A stretch of 64,000 bases of DNA from Acidobacteria bacterium Ga0074141 (GTDB lineage: Bacteria; Acidobacteriota; Blastocatellia; Pyrinomonadales; Pyrinomonadaceae), in the NCBI GenBank assembly GCA_001464665.1, contig LNDP01000023.1, positions 1-64,000 of the forward strand, given 5' to 3'. Shown here in pieces: positions 35,567-44,983 of the stretch (position 1 is its first letter; every line of letters starts with the position of its first letter). The notes under the pieces were generated by a model. The model was given only the letters and a program-made list of their open reading frames with translations. It was not told where the DNA came from and made no database searches. Position numbers and translations under genes: made by a program.

Positions 35567-35700
35567 GAACTAGACGACTCCGCAAACCGCGATTCGATGA
35601 CGCCGTCCGTATCATTCCCGATTTCGGCGGTCAATCGCGGATAGGTCTTATCCTCTGGTTCGAGCGGGTCGGCGAGGAGCTTCCCACCACAATGCAAACG
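35563..35700 (-). pseudogene. Remnant duplicate of the CYTH gene 3' end
   Basis: On the minus strand this encodes LLADPLEPEDKTYPRLTAEI then GNDTDGVIESRF and a short tail to a TAA at 35563. It lines up with the C-terminus of the intact CYTH protein (LLEIDTLEAENKTYPRLTAE, LGTDNGGVIESRF). At DNA level 35588-35664 and 36261-36337 align over 77 bases without gaps, roughly four in five identical. Further upstream the match (VIREMQA against AIREAEM) continues only in another frame, so the copy is truncated and shifted. Confidence 0.75.
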
Positions 35701-35773
35701 CCTGCATTTCGCGGATTACCCGCAACTGACGCGCAATGACAGATCTCGAACTTTCAAGCACATTCGTTCCTAA

Positions 35774-36067
35774 TCAAGTAAGCTTCGAAACGAAAGCCTC
35801 AATAAGATCAATCAGCTCTTCGGAATTACCTGCGGTATGAACTTCAACTAATAGTTGTTTTCCTGATCCTGCTTCAAGTGCTTCGAGATGAAGCTCTCCA
35901 GAACTCCACACAATGATACGAGCAAGGGTTTTAGCGGTATCGATGTCGACATAGGCACCAGGTTTATCAGTCGCTCGACCTCTCACAAAATCAATAGTTA
36001 ATCCCCTTTCTTTCAAATTTGAAGCGTTAACTGAAGCCCAGTTTTCAAGTGTCTCTAGATATTGCAT
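35774..36067 (-). CDS. Small immunity-protein-like gene (TriTu-type resemblance)
   Basis: 97 residues. Features such as ENWASVNASNLKERGLTIDFVRGR, VDIDTAKTLARIIVWSSGELHLEALEAGSGKQLLVEV and EELIDLIEAFVSKL fit my recollection of the TriTu immunity family: about 100 residues with a central R-I-x-V-W-x-x-G-x-x-x-L-E-A strand pair. I hold this at moderate confidence. It starts seven bases after the stop of an orphan coding fragment (36074-36250), the toxin-then-immunity order. Base use is more AT-rich than the neighbours (TTTCAAATTTGAAGC and similar), consistent with transfer. Confidence 0.65.
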   Translation of the reverse strand: MQYLETLENWASVNASNLKERGLTIDFVRGRATDKPGAYVDIDTAKTLARIIVWSSGELHLEALEAGSGKQLLVEVHTAGNSEELIDLIEAFVSKLT

Positions 36068-36073
36068 AGGTCG

Positions 36074-36250
36074 CTAAGGAACATTTGTTCGACACAGTAT
36101 GACACAGGGATTAGTCGCTGGCGGAAACTGAGGAGCAGGACGACCAAAGCAAATTTCATTACGACCAACAAGTGCATTAGGACCCGGAATCTGTGCCCGA
36201 TCAGGCCTACCACCAGGCTGAAGGGACGATCTCGGAACATGGCTACCGAC
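36074..36250 (-). pseudogene. Orphan C-terminal coding fragment, probable toxin tail
   Basis: 58 codons read openly on the minus strand between two stops, with no start codon. The product is VGSHVPRSSLQPGGRPDRAQ, then IPGPNALVGRNEICFGRPAP and QFPPATNPCVILCRTNVP. Pro-rich composition and a position right before an immunity-like gene match the tail of a polymorphic (RHS/contact-dependent type) toxin whose body is lost. It begins at the tandem stop codons that end the CYTH gene. The toxin assignment is inference; only the open frame and the context are seen. Confidence 0.5.
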
Positions 36251-36253
36251 TTA

Positions 36254-36790
36254 TCAGAAACGCGATTCGATGACGCCGCCGTTGTCGGTGCCGAGTTCGG
36301 CTGTCAGTCGCGGATATGTCTTGTTCTCTGCTTCGAGGGTGTCTATTTCGAGCAACATTTCGGCCTCGCGGATGGCTGTCAACGGGCCTTCGATCTCCAT
36401 AAAAAGCCCGAACGGGAGTTCGTCTATGACCGTTTCGGTCGAGCGGAACCGCCACTTCTTTCGCCGCTTTTCGTAAACGAGCTTTCGCGTGATGCCGATG
36501 GCAGCGAGAACTCGCTCCATCGCCTCGGCGTCCGCGATCTCGGTCTCTTCCTCGATCTGCTGCTTTACGTCCGAAATGCCGGGCAGCCGCTTTTTGAATG
36601 TTAGAATCGTCCGCAACGGGGTTTTGCGAATGCGCATAACCGAGTTTAGATCGGCCATCGGCCCGCCGCCGAAGATGATATTCTCCTCGTGGTCCTCGCC
36701 AAGATATTCGGCGCCGAATTCGGCAAGCCGGTTCTCGATCTCGGCACTTAGTGCTGCTGGAAGGCGATATTTTTTCTCGATCTCTATCAT
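36254..36790 (-). CDS. CYTH-domain protein (class IV adenylate cyclase/CyaB-like)
   Basis: 178 residues from MIEIEKKYRLP, the canonical start of CYTH proteins with the EIEKKY signature; the upstream frame to 36847 overlaps the permease gene and is rejected. Tunnel-fold residues visible include RIRKTPLRTILTFKKRL, EEETEI and FGLFMEIEGPLTAI. The family covers adenylate cyclases, thiamine-triphosphatases and inorganic triphosphatases; the CyaB-like subgroup is likely but the substrate is not determined. It starts four bases after the permease stop, so it belongs to the ABC operon. Its 3' end is duplicated at 35588-35664. Confidence 0.88.
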   Translation of the reverse strand: MIEIEKKYRLPAALSAEIENRLAEFGAEYLGEDHEENIIFGGGPMADLNSVMRIRKTPLRTILTFKKRLPGISDVKQQIEEETEIADAEAMERVLAAIGITRKLVYEKRRKKWRFRSTETVIDELPFGLFMEIEGPLTAIREAEMLLEIDTLEAENKTYPRLTAELGTDNGGVIESRF

Positions 36791-36794
36791 TCGA

Positions 36795-38147
36795 TCAGAC
36801 GTAGCGGATCCATTTCCATATCTCGGGGAGCGTCGCCCGCTTGCCATACATCAGCATCCCAACTCGATAAACTCGCGAGGCAAGCCAGACGAGACCGGCG
36901 ATGGCGAGCACGTTTATCCCGATCGAAAGAGCGATCTCCCAGAAGGGCGGCGTCTCTGCGAGGATACGGATCGGCATCGTGATCGGGGCAAAGAACGGTG
37001 CGATCGAGACCCAGAATGAGAGCGAAGAATTCGGGTCGCGGATCACCGCAATGCTGAAATAGAACGCCGCAAGCAAAAGCATTACCGGCGGGAACGCGAA
37101 CTGCCCGCCTTCCTGGAGCGATGTGACCACCGAGCCGATCAATGCAAAGATCGACGCGTAAATAAAATAGCCGATGAGGAAAAAGATCAGGAAATAGAGG
37201 ATCATCAGCGGCGAGATCGAAGGCACCGCACCGACGAGCTGCGAAAGGTCGGTCTGCAACGCGAGAAAGGCGAGCAGGGCGGCGGCGCTTACTATCCAGA
37301 TCGAGAGCTGCGTCAGCCCCGCGAGCCCGACGCCGACAAGCTTGCCGAATAGCAGCGTGAACGGCCTTGCCGACGAGAAAAGTATCTCGGAGATACGCGT
37401 CTCTTTTTCCTCGACCACCGCGCCCATTATCGCCTGGCCGTAGATCGCCAGCGTGATGTAGATCATCAGCCCGATGACGAACGAGGCGATCATCAGCCCG
37501 GTCGTGTCTTTCTCGCCGCCGCGGTCATCAAGGCCTTTGGCGTCCAGCTTCACCGCCCGGCCGATCGAGGCCAGCCGCTCTTCGCTTATGTTCGCCTCGG
37601 CCAGCCGCTGCGAACGCACCGCGCTGTTGAGAGCATCGCGGAGCGAATCGTTGGTGACAAAATCAGCCCCTTTTCGCGAGCGGAATTCATAGACGGCCGC
37701 CGTGTCGTTCACGTCCGGCGGGATTATCAGATATGCGTCGAACTCATCGGCAGTGATTCGCGTTGTCAGTTCGGAACGCATGTCTTCGATCGAGCGGCCG
37801 GCGGGATCGATGTCAGTAAAAATGAACGAATCGACCATCTGCGCCGAGGCCATTTTTAACTGCTCCTCTTGCGAGGGCGTGATATTGACAGCCGCTTCTC
37901 GAGCGGCTGTGCGGGCTCGCTCTGCCCGCTTTTCGGCTGAAAGATTGTCCTTCAACCGAGGTGCGACGGTGCCCGAGCGGTCGATCAATGCGATCCGCGT
38001 TGGCTCGCCCTTGAGCGAAAAGATGATCGCCGGCACGAATGCGAAAACCCCGGCGAGCACCGGCAAAAGCAGCGTCCCGACGAGGAACGACCACTTGAGC
38101 ACGACCTTCTTGTATTCGTGGACGACGACGGCCAGAAACCTATCCAT
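36795..38147 (-). CDS. ABC-2 type permease (NatB-like)
   Basis: 450 residues. An N-terminal helix (WSFLVGTLLLPVLAGVFAFVPAI), a long extracytoplasmic domain (about 45-220), then five to six C-terminal helices with ITLAIYGQAIMGAVVEEKETRISEILFSSARPFTLLFGKLVGVGLAGLTQL, the typical EEKxxR-EIL motif of the NatB/ABC-2 class. It works with the ATPase encoded just upstream, overlapping it by eight bases. NatAB is a sodium exporter in Bacillus, but related pairs export other substrates, so no substrate is assigned. Confidence 0.93.
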   Translation of the reverse strand: MDRFLAVVVHEYKKVVLKWSFLVGTLLLPVLAGVFAFVPAIIFSLKGEPTRIALIDRSGTVAPRLKDNLSAEKRAERARTAAREAAVNITPSQEEQLKMASAQMVDSFIFTDIDPAGRSIEDMRSELTTRITADEFDAYLIIPPDVNDTAAVYEFRSRKGADFVTNDSLRDALNSAVRSQRLAEANISEERLASIGRAVKLDAKGLDDRGGEKDTTGLMIASFVIGLMIYITLAIYGQAIMGAVVEEKETRISEILFSSARPFTLLFGKLVGVGLAGLTQLSIWIVSAAALLAFLALQTDLSQLVGAVPSISPLMILYFLIFFLIGYFIYASIFALIGSVVTSLQEGGQFAFPPVMLLLAAFYFSIAVIRDPNSSLSFWVSIAPFFAPITMPIRILAETPPFWEIALSIGINVLAIAGLVWLASRVYRVGMLMYGKRATLPEIWKWIRYV

Positions 38148-39066
38148 GCGAGTTCTCTCCTCCCTTTACACGGTCGATGAAGATGTCGTTGAGGCTCGGT
38201 TCTGTCTTCTCAAACTTTGAAATGACGACGCCCGAGGTGATCATCCGCTTGAGCAGATCCTGTGCATCAACGCCCTCGGCCAGATGCAGTTCCTGTTCAT
38301 CGGCGTGCGTTACGACGCGTTCGATGGTCGAGCGGTCCTCGAGGATCGCTCCCGCTCCCTCGCCGCGAAATGCGATCAGATTCTGCCCGTAGCTTTCTTT
38401 GATCTCACGCAGGCTTCCGAAGAGAACCTTCTGCGACTTGTTGATCAGCAGGATATCGCTGCAGAGCCGCTCGGCCGTCTCCATCAGGTGCGTTGAGAAG
38501 ATGATCGTCTTCTCGCCGGTGCGAAATTCGCTGATGACGTCGATCAGAAACTCGACGTTGACGGGGTCGAGCCCCGAGAAGGGCTCATCGAGGATCAGCA
38601 GATCGGGGTCGTGCAGCACGGTCGCGATGAACTGGATCTTTTGCTGCATTCCCTTCGAGAGGTCGGTCGTCTTCTTTTTCTTCCACTCGGTGAGCTGCAT
38701 TCGCTCAAGCCAGAAGTCGATCCGCTTCTCGGACTCGCGGCCCGAAACGCCCTTCAACGCGGCGAAGTACTTGAGCTGATCGACGACCTTCATCTTCTTG
38801 TAAAGACCACGTTCCTCCGGCAGATACCCGATGCGGCCTTGGGTTTCGGTCGTGATGTGCTCACCAAAGAGACTGATGTGGCCTTCGTCCGGGAACGTGA
38901 TGCCGACGATCATCCGTATCGTTGTCGTTTTGCCCGCACCATTTGGCCCAAGAAAGCCGAAGATCCGCCCGGGCTTCACCTCAAAACTGAGGTCATCGAC
39001 CGCAGTAAAATCGCCGTAGCGCTTCGTAACGCCCTCGGCCCTTAATGTCGCTTGTTCTTGATTCAT
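38140..39066 (-). CDS. ABC transporter ATP-binding protein (NatA-like)
   Basis: 308 residues. Walker A GPNGAGKTTTIRM, Q-loop region YLPEERGLYKKMKV, signature LSKGMQQKIQF, Walker B LLILDEPFSGLDPVN and switch STHLMETAE are all intact. The C-terminal about 80 residues form the DUF4162-like tail found in NatA/CcmA-type ATPases of ABC-2 exporters. First gene of a three-gene unit (ATPase, permease, CYTH). A TATAAT box stands at 39086-39091 on the minus strand, about 20 bases before the start, without a good -35. Confidence 0.95.
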   Translation of the reverse strand: MNQEQATLRAEGVTKRYGDFTAVDDLSFEVKPGRIFGFLGPNGAGKTTTIRMIVGITFPDEGHISLFGEHITTETQGRIGYLPEERGLYKKMKVVDQLKYFAALKGVSGRESEKRIDFWLERMQLTEWKKKKTTDLSKGMQQKIQFIATVLHDPDLLILDEPFSGLDPVNVEFLIDVISEFRTGEKTIIFSTHLMETAERLCSDILLINKSQKVLFGSLREIKESYGQNLIAFRGEGAGAILEDRSTIERVVTHADEQELHLAEGVDAQDLLKRMITSGVVISKFEKTEPSLNDIFIDRVKGGENSHG

Positions 39067-39189
39067 CTTTGTAATCGCTGAAATGATTATACTTGATTAT
39101 GACGCGAAGGGCCGACCGGTTGCTAGAATCACTCCCGCCTCAAAGATTTAATATCTACGCAACGTGGATTGATCCAACTCTTTTGTGGA

Positions 39190-39378
39190 CAGATGATTGG
39201 CAACGTGAAAGAAATCTTCCTTAACGTAGGGCAAATGTTGGCTCACGTGTGGGAAATGTTAGCCAACATGGGGAAACTTTTCGTCAGCGTGGGACAAATG
39301 TTCTGCAATATTGGTCAAATGTTCGCCAACGTGGGACAAATGTTCGGCTACTTTTCAGAAATGTTTGGCAACACTTTT
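39190..39378 (+). repeat. 21-bp minisatellite, nine units
   Basis: Nine degenerate copies of a 21-base unit, best represented by CAAATGTTCGCCAACGTGGG plus one base, run without interruption. Units 7 and 3 are closest to consensus; units 5 and 8 are most diverged. The period is three times seven bases, and the frame stays open through all units. Confidence 0.88.
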
Positions 39379-39501
39379 GAAATTATTCCGGTCCCGGCGA
39401 GTTTGGCAACGGTGTTTGACCTTTCGAGCGTTTCGGCCGACAATATCCAAGAATTTTCCACCACGCGCCTTACAGCAAACAATTTACCGGAGGTTAGTTA
39501 A
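39193..39501 (+). CDS. Possible protein encoded by the 21-bp repeat
   Basis: 102 residues from the ATG at 39193. The first two thirds repeat a seven-residue motif close to GQMFANV (NVGQMLAHV, SVGQMFCNI, NIGQMFANV, NVGQMFGYF), amphipathic like a coiled coil. The rest (PVPASLATVFDLSSVSADNI) is not repetitive. Its TAA overlaps the ATG of the next gene (TAATG), and GGAGG for the next gene lies inside it, an arrangement often seen with translational coupling. Without homologues I cannot say whether it is translated; a non-coding minisatellite is equally possible. Confidence 0.35.
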   Translation: MIGNVKEIFLNVGQMLAHVWEMLANMGKLFVSVGQMFCNIGQMFANVGQMFGYFSEMFGNTFEIIPVPASLATVFDLSSVSADNIQEFSTTRLTANNLPEVS

Positions 39502-40136
39502 TGAAATCATTGCTCGGATTTGGAATGTTATTTTTCGCGTTGTCTTTCTGCGGGCTCGGCGAACGGCTGCAATCGCTGCAGGGCGACGGCAACACGCCCG
39601 GCGGCACAACGCCGGCCACCGCCGATAAAAGCTCGGACGGCGACGTTGATACGGCCTCTTTGAACTCGGACCAGAAGGCGATCGCCGACGCGGCGACCGA
39701 AGTAAAATGGGAAGAGCAGAACATGTCTTGGCGGCTACCGGAAGGCTGGAACAAGATGGATGTCAGAAAAGAGAGCTTCAATTACGGCTCGCCCGCGGTC
39801 GGCTTTCTGATCGGGACGATATCGACTATGCCCGCCAGCTTCCCCGCAGAGATAAGTTTGAAAGCGCAGTACGACTCGGCACTTGAACAGCTAAAACAGG
39901 GCAAATACGAGACCGTCCGCTGGCTTGAGATCGATGGCATTAAGGGCGTGGAATGGGTCGAAGCGATGCCCGAAGACAAGACCGGCCCGCGGCGGCACCA
40001 GTGGATCGCCTTCCGCAACTATCAGGGCCAGAACCAGCAGCTCAACATAATGGTCTCGACCAAAGGCAACGAATTTGACCAAAAACGCGACACCTTCGCC
40101 GCCATTATGTACTCAATGAAGATCTCGAAGGGATAA
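39501..40136 (+). CDS. Lipoprotein of unknown function
   Basis: 211 residues. The signal MKSLLGFGMLFFALSFC has a lipobox LSFC, so Cys17 would be lipidated. A Gly/Thr/Asp-rich linker (about 25-60) leads to a folded domain (WEEQNMSWRLPEGWNKMDVRKESFNYGSPAVGFLIGTIS, KGVEWVEAMPEDKTGPRRHQWIAFRNYQGQNQQLNIMVSTKG) that resembles DcrB/PsbP-like periplasmic folds. GGAGG stands nine bases before the start. Role unknown; same strand as the minisatellite ORF it overlaps by one base. Confidence 0.75.
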   Translation: MKSLLGFGMLFFALSFCGLGERLQSLQGDGNTPGGTTPATADKSSDGDVDTASLNSDQKAIADAATEVKWEEQNMSWRLPEGWNKMDVRKESFNYGSPAVGFLIGTISTMPASFPAEISLKAQYDSALEQLKQGKYETVRWLEIDGIKGVEWVEAMPEDKTGPRRHQWIAFRNYQGQNQQLNIMVSTKGNEFDQKRDTFAAIMYSMKISKG

Positions 40137-40144
40137 GGAAAATA

Positions 40145-40287
40145 GTGAATTGTGAATGATGAACGGTGAATTCGGAATTTGGAATCTGGAATCTGGAATT
40201 CCCCCTCGTCACTCGCCACTCGTCACTGCGACGCGCCCTCCCTTACGGTCGGGCTACTGACACGGCGATTCACCATTCACCATTGAC
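40145..40287. repeat. Nested heptanucleotide repeats downstream of tdk
   Basis: Eight units in register at 40145-40200 (GTGAATT, GTGAATG, ATGAACG, GTGAATT, CGGAATT, TGGAATC twice, TGGAATT), three CTCGTCA-type units at 40205-40227, a CCCTCCCTTACGGTCGGG element, then inverted GATTCAC/CATTCAC units at 40267-40287 complementary to the first block. The last unit touches the tdk stop codon. Confidence 0.85.
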
Positions 40288-40901
40288 TATCCCTCGGTCG
40301 GCGCGTCGGCGTGGGGGACGAAGCATTTCCGGCAGCGGGCTTCGTACTTATCGGCGGCACCGACCTCGACGCGGGCTTCGGACTCGACCGTCCGCTGGGA
40401 ATAATTCGCGGTCGATCCGCACTTGACGCAGATGGCGTGTGTCTTCGTGATGAACTCGGCGACGCAAAGAAGCTGCGGCATCGGCTCGAATGGCTTGCCG
40501 GTGTAGTCCTGATCGAGCCCGGCGACGATCACCCGCTTCCCTCCCGCCGCCAGCCGATTGACGGCCTCGACGATCTCCATATCGAAGAACTGCCCTTCGT
40601 CGATCCCGACGACCTCGGTGTCCGGCTCGACCTGTGCGAGCAACTCGGCAGCGGTCGTTACCGGCAGCGAAGTGTGTGTCTGGCCGGAGTGCGAAGCGAT
40701 CTCTTCGCGGGAATAGCGGGCGTCGATCTTCGGCTTGAAGACCTGCACCTTCTGCCGGGCGATGCGTGCACGGGTGAGCCGGCGAATCAATTCCTCGGAC
40801 TTGCCCGAAAACATCGACCCGACAATTACTTCGATCCAACCCGTGCCGTTCTGCCGAACGCGGCGGCGCTCTTCTGTATCGTCAAAATAGCCTTCAATCA
40901 T
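40287..40901 (-). CDS. tdk: Thymidine kinase
   Basis: 204 residues from [13 protein letters not shown]; the longer frame to 41033 crosses the gpmI-like gene's terminator and is rejected. Type II thymidine kinase: P-loop [20 protein letters not shown] (catalytic Glu and Walker B region), [14 protein letters not shown] lasso region, and a zinc-binding lid with CVKCG and CRKC. It phosphorylates thymidine for salvage in the cytoplasm. Downstream of it lies a dense heptamer repeat. Confidence 0.95.
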   Translation of the reverse strand: MIEGYFDDTEERRRVRQNGTGWIEVIVGSMFSGKSEELIRRLTRARIARQKVQVFKPKIDARYSREEIASHSGQTHTSLPVTTAAELLAQVEPDTEVVGIDEGQFFDMEIVEAVNRLAAGGKRVIVAGLDQDYTGKPFEPMPQLLCVAEFITKTHAICVKCGSTANYSQRTVESEARVEVGAADKYEARCRKCFVPHADAPTEG

Positions 40902-40939
40902 TATTAGTTGTCGCTTGGCGAAAATCTTGATTATAAAGA

Positions 40940-40978
40940 AAAAGCCCCGCAGGCCGAAATCGGGCCCGCGAGGCATCT
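40940..40978 (-). terminator. Rho-independent terminator
   Basis: On the minus strand GCCTCGCGGGCC pairs with GGCCTGCGGGGC (two mismatches) and is followed by TTTTTC, 16 bases after the stop of the phosphoglycerate-mutase-like gene. Confidence 0.8.
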
Positions 40979-40993
40979 TTTCGTTGAGCTTTC

Positions 40994-42538
40994 TTAGGCT
41001 CGGAGGTCGCGGCCGGTCATCTCCGGCGAGCATTCAACGCCCGCCATCGCGAGCAGCGTCGGGGCGACATCGGCAAGCGTGCCGTCGGTCCGCAACGCTC
41101 GGCCTTCGGCTTGGTCATCGACAAGATGGAACGGAACCGGATTCTGCGACGCTCCGCGGGCGGGCTCGCCATTCTCTTCCGTCATCTGCTCGCACTTGCC
41201 GTGGGTCGAGGTGATGACCGCCGCTCCGCCGGCATTTCGCAAATGGCGGATCACGCCGCCGAGACAGGTATCGACATACTGAACCGCCTCGACCGTTCGC
41301 TCGAAACTGCCGGTTTCGGCGAGCAATCCGGGAGCCGGAAAGTTCAGGACAAAAACACTTCCGGGCTCTCCCTTTATCGCCTGGATGAAACGGTCCGTGA
41401 TCTTAAAGCTGCGAAGCTCGGGCTCGGCCACGCGGTTAAAGCCCTCAAGAGACTGCACCTCGACACCGACCTCATACTCACCCGCATCGCCGACGCCGCA
41501 ATCAAGAAAACGCGAGACATGAGGAAAGCGGTCGGATTCAGAAATGCGGAAATTCGCGACATGATTTGCCGCAAGGACCGAGCCCAAAACACCGTCGATC
41601 ACCGGCGAAGGAAACGCGACCGGAAGGCCGAAGTTAGGGTCATATTCTGCAAGGCAAATGCTCTTGATCTCAGGCTTTGAAGCGGCGGAGATCATTCCCG
41701 TATCCGGCACCGAAAGCGCTCGTACAAGCTGGCGGATAGTATCGGGGCGATGGTTGAAATAGATTACAAGGTCGCCGCTTCCAACCGTTGCGACCGGAAC
41801 GCCGGGCGATGATTCGAACACGATGGGGGCGATGAATTCGTCCGAGATGCCGCGTAGGAATGAACTGCGCACGGCCATAACGGGGTCGGAGGCCCGCTCG
41901 CCTTCTGCATGAACAAGCATCGTAAAAGCACGCGCCGTACGCTCCCAATTCTCGCTGCTGTCCATCGCGTAAAAGCGGCCGCATAGCGATGCGATCCGGC
42001 CAATGCCGAAATCCGCGAGCTTGACCTCGAGCGCCTCGACCACAACGTCAGACGTCCGCGGCGGCTCATCGCGACCATCAAGAATTCCGTGAATAAAAAC
42101 GTCCTCAAGCCCAAACTTTTTCGCCATCCGGATCATGGCGAAGAGATTCTCCTGCGAAGAATGAATGTCGCCATGGCTGATCATCCCGACGAGGTGCACC
42201 TTCTTCCCGGCGGCCTTTGCCTCGGTGAACGCGTTGGCAAGAAGCTGGTTGTCCATGTAGGCGCCCGAGCGGACGGCCTCGCGGATGTTGGAAACCGGCG
42301 TGCGGACGACGCGGCCGGCACCGATATTCATATGGCCAAGCTCGGCATTGCCGGCCTCACCTGCCGCAAGTCCGACTGCCTCGCCCGCAGCGGCAAGCTG
42401 AGTCGCTGGGTAACCTCGGCAGATCTCGTCGTAATACGGCGTGTGTGCGGCGGCGATGGCGTTCGTTTGCGAAGCATCGGCCGAACCCCAGCCATCGAGG
42501 ATTATTAGAGCAAGCGGCCTTTCAAGAGGTTTGTTCAT
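40994..42538 (-). CDS. iPGM-like protein lacking catalytic and metal-binding residues (pseudoenzyme)
   Basis: 514 residues, the full length and fold order of 2,3-bisphosphoglycerate-independent phosphoglycerate mutase ([50 protein letters not shown]). Compared with the Geobacillus enzyme as I remember it, the phosphorylated Ser62 is Ala65 (GNAELGH for GNSEVGH), Asp403 is Gly404, His407 is Glu408, Asp444 is Thr445, His462 is Ala463 and Arg264 is Thr. Asp15 and His446 remain. Five of seven residues that bind the two Mn ions or carry phosphate are lost, so normal mutase activity is very unlikely. It is intact and terminator-bounded, hence probably selected for another role. Confidence 0.9.
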   Translation of the reverse strand: MNKPLERPLALIILDGWGSADASQTNAIAAAHTPYYDEICRGYPATQLAAAGEAVGLAAGEAGNAELGHMNIGAGRVVRTPVSNIREAVRSGAYMDNQLLANAFTEAKAAGKKVHLVGMISHGDIHSSQENLFAMIRMAKKFGLEDVFIHGILDGRDEPPRTSDVVVEALEVKLADFGIGRIASLCGRFYAMDSSENWERTARAFTMLVHAEGERASDPVMAVRSSFLRGISDEFIAPIVFESSPGVPVATVGSGDLVIYFNHRPDTIRQLVRALSVPDTGMISAASKPEIKSICLAEYDPNFGLPVAFPSPVIDGVLGSVLAANHVANFRISESDRFPHVSRFLDCGVGDAGEYEVGVEVQSLEGFNRVAEPELRSFKITDRFIQAIKGEPGSVFVLNFPAPGLLAETGSFERTVEAVQYVDTCLGGVIRHLRNAGGAAVITSTHGKCEQMTEENGEPARGASQNPVPFHLVDDQAEGRALRTDGTLADVAPTLLAMAGVECSPEMTGRDLRA

Positions 42539-42672
42539 TTTGAGGAATTCACTTTCCGCCTTGCTAAATTGAGCGGATGGAGAAGGATCGCGTTATCGGG
42601 AAGGCACGGCAATGGTGGGAAAGCCGTTGATTAGATTATATCGGATAGCGGGCGGCTTTTACCAGAGATTTT

Positions 42673-43104
42673 TCAGTACGCGTTCGGCGCCGTTTTTTCC
42701 ATCCAGCGGTCGGGGTGGCGGAGCGGGGCGAACTCGAACTGCTCATAAAGCCCGTGGGCATCGCGGGTGGCCAAAACCCACCGCCGCAGGCCTTGCAGTT
42801 CGGGATGCTCGACAATGTATCGCATCAGCATTTTGCTAATGCCGCGGCCGCGATATTCATCGATCACAAAAACATCGCCGATATACGCGAACGTCGCCTT
42901 ATCGCTCACCACCCGGCCAAACCCGACCTGCCTCTCGCCCTCATAAACCCCAAAACAGATCGAGTTCTCGATCGCCGTCCGCGTCTGCTCCATTGTCCGC
43001 TCGCGGGCCCAGTAGGATTCCTCGACGAGAAAACGATGTATCAGCTCGAGGTCGAGCCTTGTTCGATTGGTGTCGAGTTCGAAATGCTCATGTTTTCTTA
43101 GCAT
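42673..43104 (-). CDS. GNAT-family acetyltransferase
   Basis: 143 residues from the ATG at 43104; a TTG four codons upstream (43116) overlaps the stop of the preceding gene and is also possible. The GNAT core shows VGFGRVVSDKATFAYIGDVFVIDEYRGRGISKMLMRYIVEHP, with the acetyl-CoA-binding RGRGIS (Q/R-x-x-G-x-G/A) loop, then LATRDAHGLYEQFEFAPL. It most resembles single-domain N-acetyltransferases of small molecules; the acceptor is unknown. Probably co-transcribed with the membrane protein upstream. Confidence 0.9.
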   Translation of the reverse strand: MLRKHEHFELDTNRTRLDLELIHRFLVEESYWARERTMEQTRTAIENSICFGVYEGERQVGFGRVVSDKATFAYIGDVFVIDEYRGRGISKMLMRYIVEHPELQGLRRWVLATRDAHGLYEQFEFAPLRHPDRWMEKTAPNAY

Positions 43105-43112
43105 CAATTCAG

Positions 43113-43574
43113 TCAAGAATTTTTAACAAAGGTAACACTGCTAAAGAAGCGGACAAGCGCGTATATCGTGTACAAAGTAGGCGCCAAAGCGGCGACCAAG
43201 ACAACAGCTCGACCCGATGTGTTACTTACTTTCGACCACAAGGAATTGTCCGAAAGCCAAATAACGAGTCCAGAAACCAACGTGACCAGCAAACTTGGCA
43301 GCAAAATGAAGATCGGCTCTGACGCAGGCGACGGGTAAAGAAAGTCCATCAGCCCTACATACAGGAACGGCAACACCAAAAGTAGAGCCAAGACCGCGCT
43401 AACCCTCGGCCAAAAGAACGACAGACCGGATAAAAATCCAAAAAGCAGAATTGGAGCAAATAACATGACCGCGCCCAGTACGCCAACGCCCGCCGCGACT
43501 GTCATAAATGCGGCCATCACAAAAAACATGAAGAATCCTGCGAGAAGATACGTGACGTACTGAACAACAGACAT
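43113..43574 (-). CDS. Multi-pass membrane protein of unknown function
   Basis: 153 residues, four or five transmembrane helices (YLLAGFFMFFVMAAFMTVAAGVGVLGAVMLFAPILLFGFL, VSAVLALLLVLPFLYVGLMDFLY, IFILLPSLLVTLVSGLVIWL, AVVLVAALAPTLYTIYALVRFF). No recognised family or catalytic motif. The start lies three bases after the enolase stop, so it is likely read with eno, and it abuts the acetyltransferase gene downstream. Confidence 0.75.
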   Translation of the reverse strand: MSVVQYVTYLLAGFFMFFVMAAFMTVAAGVGVLGAVMLFAPILLFGFLSGLSFFWPRVSAVLALLLVLPFLYVGLMDFLYPSPASEPIFILLPSLLVTLVSGLVIWLSDNSLWSKVSNTSGRAVVLVAALAPTLYTIYALVRFFSSVTFVKNS

Positions 43575-43577
43575 TTT

Positions 43578-44864
<1,287 letters not shown>

Positions 44865-44930
44865 TTATTCATTTACTCCGATGTGGTTTGGATAAGTGCA
44901 AGCTAGTAATCTATCGCGTATCAGGGAAAA

Positions 44931-44956
44931 AACAAAAAAGCCCCGTGTCCGAGGCT
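44931..44956 (-). terminator. Rho-independent terminator
   Basis: On the minus strand AAAGCC-CG pairs with CG-GGCTTT around GACA, then TTTTGTTTTTT, 28 bases after the stop of the CorC/CNNM gene. Confidence 0.8.
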
Positions 44957-44983
44957 TTGGTTTGGATATGTTTGGAAGCGCAT

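Noticed and set aside
36055-36240. 61-residue hydrophobic frame on the minus strand between CYTH and the immunity-like gene
   Set aside because: Overlaps the immunity gene start and has no ribosome-binding site; the alternate frame fits a toxin tail better.
36062-36604. 180-residue plus-strand frame spanning the toxin-tail fragment and CYTH gene
   Set aside because: Overlaps the well-supported CYTH gene in antisense and has no ribosome-binding site.
42576-42629. 17-codon frame after GAGCGG upstream of gpmI-like gene
   Set aside because: Too short, no homology signal and antisense to the promoter region of a real gene.
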